NCBI GenBank assembly: GCA_037176905.1 | Contig: JBBBWG010014890.1 | Location: forward strand, 56,856 to 82,935 | From: Azolla pinnata | Taxonomy: Eukaryota > Streptophyta > Polypodiopsida > Salviniales > Salviniaceae | Direction of reading: 5' to 3' | DNA: 26,080 nucleotides | Position numbers and translations under genes: made by a program | The notes under the pieces: generated by a model | Seen by the model: the letters and a program-made list of their open reading frames with translations, nothing else | Told to the model about the DNA's origin: nothing | Databases searched by the model: none | Shown here: piece after piece, positions 1 through 9,414 of the stretch | Position numbering within the stretch: the first letter of the stretch is position 1 | Layout of the letters: every line of letters starts with the position of its first letter

Positions 1-91
1 TCACGCCCATCGAGGCCTTCTCGGCCTGCCACGTCACGCCCATCGAGGCCTCCTCGGCCTGCCACGTCACGCCCATCACAAAGAGCTCCTG
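1..91. repeat. GC-rich 33-bp tandem repeat at the left edge
   Basis: A 33-bp unit beginning TCACGCCCATCGAGGCC is present twice in full, with one T/C difference, and the first 12 bases of a third copy follow at about 67-78. Because 33 is divisible by three, the repeat keeps a reading frame. On the plus strand one frame gives an 11-residue repeat (TPIEASSACHV) ending at a TGA at 89-91; on the minus strand another frame gives VTWQAEEASMG repeats. It is far more GC-rich than the sequence that follows. It may be the end of a repeated coding segment that continues left of the window, or a non-coding minisatellite. I do not recognise the peptide. Confidence 0.7.
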
Positions 92-1114
92 AACCAACCA
101 GAGCAAGAAACTTGTTCTTCGTCGGGTTCTGCCGATGCGTTTTTCCTGCTCCTTTCTTCGTCGCTACGCCTTACGTAAACAGCACGTCGATCGACCGGTT
201 TGCACGTCTGCAGGATTATGCAGAATGATCGCTCTTACGAAGCATCGGATGAGCTACTGCTGGAGAAATGAATCCCCTATCGGTCATCGGATTCGAATCT
301 CGACTGTCTCTGACATCCACGGAACGCCCCCGCCATCGATTTCTCCAATTCAACCAAACTAAAGAGACCTACGAAAAAACAAAAAAAACAAACCCGATAG
401 GGCGACATCGATACCATCTTCAGGACCTTACACTCCCCAAACTGGCAACTGTCGAGCCGTCCAGATGAATGGAAAACTCGGTAGGATGGATAATTTTGCT
501 CTCCCCCGACTCCCCCATTGTAACTTGCATTTTCCATCCTTTTGCAGCATCATACAATCAGATCATCCTGCACCCATCAAACCGTAGCTCGATGAACTCG
601 GGCCATCATCAGCATTCGCTTCTGCCAACATGATCATCTCATTTCTCCAACATGAGCGATTGATGAGCTCTTGTGCATTCAACTGCACCATAGCTTGAAT
701 CCACGGCACGATTTTAGCTGCAGATTGATGAGTTTTTGTGCCTCCGTCGAAGAAGCATAGCTCAAGACAAACATGGCCATGCGATTCCAACGATTCTCTT
801 GTTCCTTTATGCACCGGAGGTAGAGAATGCCACATCATGTATCGCCCCGCGATTCCGACGCTTGGCACAGCTTGATTTGCCCATAACCTCCTTTGTTTCT
901 GTAGCAGCAGGAATTTGAACATGTTGCCACCTATGTTGTTGCCCCTTACCGATTTCAATGCTTGCCACAGCTCGATTTGCCATAAGGGTTCAGAGGATCT
1001 TTCCAGAAAGCTGATAAATTTCACAGCAAAAGTATTGAAAACAATTCCATTCAATTTACTGCTGCTAACTGCAAGAAATGGGCCAAAGAGAAGCATCGAC
1101 ACCAACGTCGAATT
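92..1114. other. 3' flank of the PPR gene, with a 100-bp-period duplication
   Basis: No recognisable gene. This stretch lies downstream of the PPR stop codon at 1115 on the minus strand and probably contains its 3' untranslated region. Segments about 828-887 and 925-986 are diverged copies of each other, offset by 97-100 bp; the best-matching core is 851-884 against 951-984 (CTTGGCACAGCTTGATTTGC against CTTGCCACAGCTCGATTTGC). A minus-strand frame is open from an ATG near 1097 to a stop at 563, about 177 codons, but its protein has no domain I recognise. Confidence 0.5.
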
Positions 1115-4100
1115 TCATTTCGATTTATGTTTTGAATGGCAATGTTCAGGATACAGAATTCGCATTAATTTGTCGGCCATTTCGGCTTCCTCCAATGTCC
1201 GAGTAATTATTTCCTTTACATCATGATCTCTCAAACCATGATCATCCATTCTCTTCATCTCCATAAGGACATTCTGCACTCTCGCATAATCGCCTCGGGA
1301 ACCAACAATGCGCAAGTAACTGAACATAAAAACAGAGAAGATTAAACAGCATTAACACCATCTCTAGAAAATGGCATGCATAGACTCACATCAGGAACGT
1401 GAAAATGTTTAGCTCCAGATTCTGAGCCCTCATCAGCTGTAATATATGGTCAGCTCTCTGTATGTCCTTCGCTCTTGTACAACTTTCGAGCATATATTCA
1501 TATAGTATCCGTGTTGGTTGAATTTTGAGCCTCTCAATCATAGCCTCCATAAACTTCAATTTCTCATCGAGAGTAAGCTCTATTCTGTGTGCTGCAGACT
1601 TCCCATCAATTGTGAAAACCTAAGGAAATAGGCATTCGGTGCATTAGAATTTGCAGAAAATTGCAAACAGATTATTTGCAGAATTTGAGCGTTTACCAGC
1701 GAGCAAAGGGTCTCTACATCCCCTAAGGATTCTCTTTGAATGTGCTCCAAAAAGTCCAGTGCTTTTCTGCACCACAGAAGTAAGACAGGAGTAAAAGCAC
1801 AATCGATTTTGGAATATGAAGCAACCAAACTAAACACAACATACTCTAGTCTGTTGTTGTGAATCAGAGGATAGAAAACATGGCAGCATGCAAGGCAGGT
1901 CAGTTCTTCCTGGATAACTCTGCTTTTATTTCTTATGGACTCTTTGAATGATCCGAACGTAGAGAAAAGTTTTTCAATATCCCCCGCATTACCCAAGGCA
2001 GTCTGCAATAAATCACATCGACTGAATAATGGCATATACATAAACACATGGAATGATATGGAATCTCCTAAACTTTTACAGTGCAAAGTAAGATGAAATA
2101 AATGGGGACGTTGTATTGTCCGAAATGGTGGTCTACTGATTATTTAGATATGTTTCCCAAGAGAGAATTTTCCCACTGCCCAAGAACATTAGGGAAGAAA
2201 CAAATATACCGAGTTTGTGGCGAGTTAGAAAAAAAGACGGATGTGAAGACTTTCGGCATGTTGAGTTTGCTGGTAACAATCAACAGATGGCTGAAGCAAT
2301 AGGGACCACTCAGGGAAGCATACCACTAGATTTAAGTCCATAATAAACCGAAAGGTTCATGGTTTATAGGAAAAGGAAACATATTCATTGATTCCTAAGA
2401 CCCATGAAAATCATCTTATTTAGGTATTAGCAGTTTCTAGGTACCATGTAAACACATCAAACTGGCGAATGCACTACTGGTCGATAGGAAGCGAATGGAC
2501 TCAACTTTGATGCATGAACAAAAGACTCTGGTCAGACAGCAAAGACCACTTGATACATCTTATAGTTCTACTACAATATCAAAAAGAGACTTACCACAGT
2601 ATGGAAAAGATGGAACAGAGACTTACCAAGAAGGAGAAAAATGTTCCCACATCAGGCCAACTGTTTATCCACCGAATCTCCTCATACATTTTTATTGCTT
2701 CATCAATGTTTCCACTGTTAGCATATCTTGACAATAGTGCAGATTTGACATCCAGTAGACCAGCAACATTACCATCAGTCATCTGCAAACATCACTAACA
2801 CTATGTTTTCTATTGCTTAATTCCGGCCTTGCAGCCAACGCTTTGACGAAATCGAGATGAGAATCAAACCTTTTCTAGTTTCTGGCTATTGTTGCAAATG
2901 CCGTAACTCCTTATCATAGCAGCTTTTAAAACATCCCAATCTTCTGATGTAAAATATTTGTGTTTTTGAGCTAATTTAAAAGCCTACAAATGACAAAGAA
3001 CTATACATTTAAAGATAGTTGAGACCAAGCAACTTAATGCTGAAACTAGAATCTCCATAGTCATTCAGGTCCAGAATTTATCCAGAAAGATAATCAACGT
3101 GTCTTGAAGGAAGATATTTGTCCCACCAGTTCAGCATTTTTTATATCCCTCCTAAATGCAAAAGCGAGAATTAAGTTTGCAAAGTTGTCTGCAATTGGGT
3201 TTAACTCTTTAAGCTTCATTTGTTTAAATACTCCAAGAGCCTGTCGTAGTTGTCCCTGGAAAAAGAAAACAAACGTCTACGGTTTTAGCGTTCCATCTTC
3301 TGGAAATAAAGGAATATGATTCCTACCTCACATTTTATCTTTTGTTTAAATAATATAAGGACAAATGCTCCCCGTGTTATGCATAGGTCATATAACACTT
3401 TGGATTGGGTTGAATTGTTGGTCCTATTTTACAATGATACTTTCCCTTTGCATCAATCTGATTGAGAACCATGAGCTATGCTTTAACATACCTCCTCTGC
3501 ATTCATGGCCAAGTTATGATGTTACTGGATCAATCTAATGGATAGGATGGATGCGCTATGAGAACCATGGGCATAAAAGAGATGATGATTTCATATCTGA
3601 ATTTTTTTCGATCAAGTCCTATGGCATGAAACATATGCTAACCTTGAAGGTTAGGAGCTTAAGAAAACTTCTGTAGAAAATAAGGGCTGAACTTACAAAA
3701 GAGTACAGGTTTACCGGCTATATGGCAGGATGTATGTCTAGGTACTGAAAGCTTCCATTCCATCTCACAGCTGCATACCAAACATTGGCTACTATGCTAT
3801 AGCAACCGTGACATTTTATGTATACCAAACTTTCTCAGCATTTTTGTACTTCATTATTTGAGATTTTGATCTTATCTATTAATTGAATGTTTACAATAGA
3901 AACACCGTGCAGTCTTTCACAGAACTTAAATTCATAAATATTTCCATATCTGAATGCTTTGGAGATCACCTTAATTCCATATGCATGAATGATAGGAGTG
4001 TACAGGTCCGCGGTCAACTTTTGAAAAGAGATGCCTTCAATCAGATTATATGCTTTCTCAATCTGTATGGACAGCAAAGAAAAAAAACATAAGCAGAATA

Positions 4101-7100
4101 TCTGAACCAAAACCTATAAAATATGCAGAAGAAGTCTTAAGGTAAATGCAGAATAACAAATTCAGCAGAAAAGATTGAGGATGGCTGCTATTCCCTGTGA
4201 CTACAGTTCTTTTTTTTGTGCCACATAAAAAAGGATATGGAAACCTAGGAGAGAGCAGATTCTCATTTTTGTGACTTATCTGGGTACCAAACCTTGAATC
4301 ATACAAATATTTCCCATTTCAAACAATAATGCATAAGTTGTTAAAAATAACTTGAAAGCGTTCATTGACAAGAAAGCCATTCGATCATGAGTCAGCTATG
4401 AAAGAATTATTTCTTTCAATGCGTTATCTGGTACATTAAAGTCTAAAAGTATGATTACCCAGCATCACTCCATATAAACAGGGTTATTCTGTGTGTTATT
4501 TATTCCTAGTTCTCTCCTGATAGAGAATTATGCACTATTGTAATCTGCCTTGAGCCTCAATCAATTTAATGTTGAATGTAGGTCTGATACTTCTGCTTCT
4601 TCTCTATTCCCTGTCTCTTTATCATAACAAAACTACCAAACATCTTGACACATAGAAAACTAAAAACTGCAACCAAATTAGTGAAGTGGTCACTTGACAT
4701 CGAGTCCATAAAAGTGCAGAGACAGAGAAATAAATAGAAACAGTACCTAAACATTCACCAGAACTACCATGTGGTATATGTACAGAGGAAGACGTAATCT
4801 AGCACTGTATACAGCAATGTGCAAAGAACCTCCTCACATAGATTCCAAAACTAAGAGCCACAATCGATAGAGCATAAGGGCAGTTTCAAGTTCTGTCCTT
4901 CAACTTAATGATTAAGAACAGATTGTAGGTTCAGGGGTTATTAAAGAATAATTGGACATCATCCCTGAGGAAAATATGGGAGTCAGTGACTGAAATTGCC
5001 ATGAGACCTAAAGACGTTCTGTATAGCTTTACCCACACATAATGCTTCTGACTTGCTCATTTCTACAGAGTTCATCAAAATAACATATAAATACTTCAAA
5101 ACATTGTGCCACGTATTGTAAACACTCATTCAAACATCACAATCGAACTACACTCAAGAGTACAAAACTAATATTATAAAGAGAAACTTGCAGAAAACCA
5201 AAATCAAAGGAAATCATCTCAAATTACAGTTATAGAATGTTCTTTGTTAGGCTTATAATACAGTACATCGTCAGATTTACTGTATGCTACGATCATCAGC
5301 TTGTAAGACTTCAGTGTTGGCTCAATGCTATTGATTCTCATGGCCTGCAGTATATCTTCTGCCTGCATCAACATGCCAACTAGATTTATTGTTGGAGTAT
5401 AAATCAAGCTTTCAAATTGCCCTGTCATAGGAATTGAAATGCTATTCTTAGTTCTTATCATTTCCAATAATCTCTCAAATATTCTGTACCTACAACCGTT
5501 CAAAAACAGCCTCGCGATATTGACAGTGAAAATTTTGTAGGGCAAATTCTTAACAGTGACCAGTTATCAGAAAAACAAGTTGAAAAATAAGACCACGTTT
5601 TCCTAAATAGCAGTTACGTTCATTTAAAAAGGGAAATAAGATCATTTCATCAAGTACTCAGGAGAACCTCTTCAAGGGATACGGCAAAAAGTACTTAAGG
5701 TCAAGATTAATTACTCAACTAACTAGATGCCAAAGACACCTAGAGGAAATACTTCTTCGATTGTTAAAACTAAGCACTCACAGTCAACATTACCCAACAA
5801 AGATGAAAAATTATTACAGAATATTGACAAAATGAAGATAGACAATATGATATTCCTTGCTGCTGGATATCATTAATTCTACCTAAAAACTTCCTTTCTT
5901 TTGAAGTCATTGCATAATCAAAGCTGCTAGTTTCAAAAGCAGCATCTAATAATTAAAACCAGGAAAATCAAATGAAATCATAACAAAGCATTCTAAAAAT
6001 ACTTTACATACAAAAGAATAAAAATAAATTTCTAAAATACTGTACATAACCTTAGACATATCAAGGATTCTGGCGAAGAACGTAATCAATGGTTCAAATG
6101 TAATTGCTGACGGTTTCTGCCCATGTTTCTCCATTGCTTGGATCAGATCTACACAGAGGTCAATCTAGCGAAGGAAAACAGTCACACCCAAAAGTGAAAT
6201 ATTAGTATCTAATCTTCTCAAGAAATCAACAATCCAATGCATAAGAAGAGAAGTATCAGATATATTCAAACATCAGAATGAAATGATATTCATTCCTAAC
6301 ATGTTTCCGTATCACTGACTAGGGCCTTGATACTTATACATTTGGAGCTACTGATTTTCCAACTCTTCAATTTTCTTTTGGCAGGTATTGATGAATGCCT
6401 GCTATGTGTGTTGAATGTTGTTGCCATCACGGCCCACAGAAAGAACTTGTGGTTTCTTATCATTGTCAATGGTGGCATCCTGTCACATTAATAGGCACAA
6501 GTTCATAGTGTAACTCTCATTGCTTACTGAGTTTGACTACCTTGAATGTGTCAGAAACATCTTGATTGTCTTTCATCATCTCTTTCTGAAATGATGAAGA
6601 ATTCATTTAAGCACACTATGTATGTTCCATAAAGGGAGTTCGGGACAAAAAACTACACTCACGTTCACACCGTAGGGCATAAAGAGAGATTAAATTGGTT
6701 TCTTGCATCTACTCCACATACCTCGCCATGGGTGACACAGTGCCCAATCAATGTATCAAATGAAGCAGTCGTGCTCAGCTTTAGAAAACCAATAATATTC
6801 TTGAAGCTTGCAACATCCATTTTGATATTTCTCCTTCTCTGGAATAATCAATCCTATAAGGCCATCACATATATATGCAAATTTTGCAATCAAGCAGTTC
6901 TACTCATCCATGGGGATACCAATAGTGGTTGAAACAGCATACTTGATGTATATTGGTCAGCCCTTTGGTGAATGAATCAATCAACTCCAGAAGATCTTCA
7001 GCTAAGCTCCCTGAACCCATGTGGGATAAAAAATGATATTTTTTTCGACTTATGTGAGTTATGCTGCAAGTTATTAAGAGTAAACAAGTGAACATGCTTA

Positions 7101-8267
7101 AGTACAATGATGTATCTCAGGCCAAAATAATTGTGCAATACTTCAGTATGGACTGATATTCTATGACACGGATTCCCATGCATCTCTATTGGTCAATTAA
7201 CCTTTCAGGTATTGGAGATAATCATGATTGTAGGGTAACTTTAATGCAAAATCTTTCTGATGACGTGAATCTTTTGCTTGAGCTCAAGGATCTTACAAGG
7301 AAGGTGATTAAGTGGAGAGAATTTCTCAGGTTTCAGCGTGGAGTGATAAACGGTGATTACCCTCTGATTGAAGTTGGAGAAAAAACTCTTCACTCTTCTT
7401 CAAGTAGCCGAGTGCTCCGAGGCGCCAGAACATATTCTTTAGCCTATCCATGCAAGAACATTTTGAGATTTCCACACCATCCGAAATCATCTTAAGGTAA
7501 TTACCTGGTGCAAATCCACAATGGCAATTAAGTCCTCAAATTTTTTACTGTTTTTCAGATTTTACATTTGATATAAGGGCTTGCTTCCTTTTAACTTTTC
7601 GATCTTTACCTACAAGGTTTTGGTACTTGGCCTCCTCTTCTGGAGAGATTCCTTCTGATGGAACATCCTTGATCACATGCACACCTAATATTTCTTGTTG
7701 TTCCTCCCAACAGAGAGCTTTTCTGAATCTAGTCATATCTCCCATATCAAAAAGCCACTTTAACAACTTTTTGGAAGTGATTTCTGATGGAGCAAGTCTT
7801 TTCGCTTTCATCTGCTGAAGAATATCAAATGTTTTGTCCGCTAATGCATCTTGATGGACAATATCAGCTCCACACTCGCCCCCTCTTTCGATTAAAACAT
7901 CGATAAGCATGTCGAAACCCTTCTCAGCACAATCTGGAGGGAGTTTGCTGCACATGGACATAGCAGAAGAAACATCCGCATTCTCAAATAATAGCCTCAG
8001 CTGTTTACACCATTCATCGTCTTGGCCGTGTCGCCTTTCATGAGCTTGCCTGCTTGATCCGAGCTTTGTCTCAGCGCTACGACGGGCAGCCGTTTGGAGA
8101 ATGTCGGGCAGGGAGCGATGGGATCTTTCCTTTACTTCTTCTTCTCCTTCTATGCTGGGAGCAGGTGAAGAGGGCCTGTAGAGCCGAGGATGTTGTAGCA
8201 GGCTGAAGGAAGGAGCCGGAATGGAGGCTCGAACAAGGGGCGTGAAACGAGGTCTCAGGCCTCGCAT
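1115..8267 (-). CDS. Pentatricopeptide repeat protein, organelle-targeted, 15 exons
   Basis: Exons (minus strand, high to low): 8267-7610, 7504-7361, 7010-6943, 6838-6722, 6585-6541, 6164-6046, 5489-5267, 4062-3970, 3255-3127, 2983-2870, 2782-2627, 2002-1845, 1766-1697, 1619-1390, 1319-1115. They total 2529 nt (842 aa plus stop), with every junction phase-consistent and GT-AG. The first 38 residues are rich in Arg, Ser and Pro with no acidic residue, as in a mitochondrial or plastid presequence. Helical-repeat PPR motifs run from about residue 350 to 800, for example AMEKHGQKPSAITFEPLI, AMRINSIEPTLKSYKLMIVA, VFKQMKLKELNPIADNFANL and MYEEIRWINSWPDVGTF. There is no E or DYW editing domain; the C-terminus is short and basic (SKHKSK). 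PPR proteins bind organelle RNA; the target here is unknown. It resembles the intron-rich At4g21880/At4g04790 group, an attribution from memory. The junctions 6046/5489 and 6541/6164 are the least certain. Confidence 0.85.
2595..2627 (-). other. Possible alternative 5' splice site pair in the PPR gene
   Basis: The donor chosen for exon 11 (exon end 2627, GTAAGT) is followed 32 nt downstream by a second donor with the same 11-base context GGTAAGTCTCT (exon end 2595). Using the second would add 32 nt and shift the frame. Only the first donor joins in phase to the next exon, so the second is treated as a decoy or minor site. Confidence 0.4.
3256..3969 (-). other. PPR intron 8
   Basis: A 714-nt intron between exons 8 and 9. 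It starts GTGATC and ends at CCAG before the codon GGA. It is AT-rich and I see no coding segment, repeat or RNA gene in it. Confidence 0.75.
4063..5266 (-). other. PPR intron 7, the longest of the gene
   Basis: A 1204-nt AT-rich intron. It starts GTACTG after a GAT codon and ends TACAG before ATT GAG. The flanking residues join smoothly as SKSDD-IEKAY. Short open frames inside encode low-complexity hydrophobic peptides and look like chance. No transposon ends seen. Confidence 0.65.
5490..6045 (-). other. PPR intron 6 with GTACAG at both boundaries
   Basis: A 556-nt intron. The donor reads AT|GTACAG and the sequence immediately after the acceptor is again GTACAG, so the two exon-intron edges share a six-base direct repeat. 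Another GT (GTTATG) lies five bases upstream of the donor; using it would break the phase with exon 7. A minus-strand segment at 5885-5947 with splice-like ends (TTAG|ATG ... TTTTAG|GTAG) is open in one frame but fits neither neighbour in phase, so it was left in the intron. Confidence 0.6.
6352..6479 (-). other. Cryptic (possibly poison) exon inside PPR intron 5
   Basis: Within the 376-nt intron 6165-6540 a minus-strand segment begins after an acceptor-like TGACAG and ends at a donor-like CA|GTAGCT. In the frame set by exon 5 it reads 25 sense codons (starting DATIDNDKKPQ), then TAG at 6404-6402, then 17 more sense codons (QAFINTCQKKIEELENQ). Its 128 nt are not a multiple of three. Exon 5 joins exon 6 cleanly without it, so the productive model skips it. 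Inclusion would end translation early. Confidence 0.3.
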
Positions 8268-8400
8268 CTGTCCCCGTAGAGCTTCTGCTGCAGCAGCAAG
8301 CAGAAGCTTCTTCTTCTTCTTCGGCTAGGCTCGGCCCGAGCCAAGCGGTTCGGGTTCCAAGCCAGATTCCGAACCAAATTTCAAAGCTCTTGGGCAACAA
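8268..8400 (-). promoter_or_regulatory. PPR leader with two perfect short hairpins
   Basis: Just upstream of the PPR start codon there is a 10-bp perfect stem (8280-8289 AGCTTCTGCT pairing with 8299-8308 AGCAGAAGCT, 9-nt loop) and a 7-bp near-palindrome at 8328-8342 (GGCTCGG-C-CCGAGCC). The inner stem base is 12 nt from the ATG. If transcribed, both could form in the mRNA leader. The transcription start is unknown and no TATA box is obvious. Confidence 0.45.
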
Positions 8401-8403
8401 GCT

Positions 8404-8541
8404 TTACAATTTTTTATACATTACACAGATCATCTAATGTTTGTAAGCATTACAATTTTTAAAACATTACACAGATCATCTAATGTTTGTAAGCATTACA
8501 ATTTTTAAAGCATTACACAGATCATCTAATGTTTGTGAGAC
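8404..8541. repeat. Three tandem copies of a 46-bp AT-rich unit
   Basis: Units at 8404-8449, 8450-8495 and 8496-8541 share the core ACAGATCATCTAATGTTTGT. The three differ by only a few bases in the A/T run, and the third diverges at its 3' end. It lies about 140-270 bp upstream of the PPR start codon, within its likely promoter. Confidence 0.9.
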
Positions 8542-9414
8542 CCTGCAACTGAGCTCCTCCGGACCATTCGATGGCCTCGATTCCGTAGTTTTGTTTTAAT
8601 GTTTACTTGTATCGATAATCGCAATGCATCGAAGATTCGTTTCTGGCTCGCTGGGCTTCTGATATGTCTCGTGTAAGCTCCTCTCCGTCGTAGGCGTTAT
8701 AGAATCGTCGCGTCGCCTGAGAATTTGACAAATGCCCAAAGTTCTCTACTTTGTAGCCCTGCTGATGATTCTGTTACACGATTCTCGTGCCCGTTGCCAG
8801 TCGAAGGTTCGCTGGCATCGGCCGTATAGTTCGCTGGCAAGATCGGTTGTTTCTTATATGTAGCCCACCTTGGTCGTGTGAGATGTTGTGAAACGCTGCT
8901 TTGTTGATGATTGGATTAACTTCTTACATGTGGTACTGTTTACTTGCACCTAGTCCATCCATTCTCCCACGAGACTGGCACTTCGTTCGGCGAGTAAACA
9001 AATGCATTCAAGAGTCTTGAAACAATCGAACTTTTCCTGCTACAACTTAGGGATGTATTACTTCATCTGATGAATACGGTATGATGTATCGAGCCATAGG
9101 TATGTTCGCATTGTTAGATGACTGTAACCCAATCGTTGTTGTCATGCGTCCATGGCAAGAGGATCGTCGGTTGACATAAATATGGTTGATTGACTCGAGC
9201 AGTGAACCGGTCTGATTTAACATCAGTCTTCCATGCTCTCTTACAGTTATCGTTGCTTAATACAAATATTATCTTCTTCTTCTTGTTCTGATCTCTTTCC
9301 ATTCTTGCGTCACAAAGCCTTGGTTATGGCACTAGTGAAATATGGTATACCCTAATTGGCTCTAGGGAATCGAGGTTTGAGCCCTCGAAGAAGAAGCCCA
9401 GAGAACCCCAAGCG
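8542..9414. other. Unique intergenic sequence between PPR and WEE1
   Basis: No gene, RNA or repeat recognised. Open frames on either strand are short and show no protein family. The sequence has ordinary composition for this window and probably belongs to the PPR upstream region. Confidence 0.5.

Noticed and set aside
280..310. GATTCGAATCTC resembling a tRNA T-arm
   Set aside because: No matching acceptor stem, D-arm or anticodon arm can be folded around it. The similar AGTTCGAATTCTGG near 24899 fails in the same way.
5885..5947. Candidate extra PPR exon with TTAG| and |GTAG ends
   Set aside because: Its 63 nt cannot satisfy the required phase 0 in and phase 2 out; joining 6046 to 5489 directly gives a continuous, PPR-like protein without it.
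7163..7495. Plus-strand open frame opposite PPR exon 2
   Set aside because: The minus strand here encodes a phase-consistent PPR exon; the plus frame is its shadow.
7545..7609. Read-through of PPR exon 1 to a stop at 7545
   Set aside because: A strong donor GTAG|GTAAAG at 7610/7609 and an acceptor at 7505 give a 105-nt intron and an in-phase continuation (NLVG-NYLKMI), so the stop is intronic.
8755..8800. TGATGAT resembling a snoRNA C box
   Set aside because: No D box (CTGA) with a terminal stem at suitable spacing.
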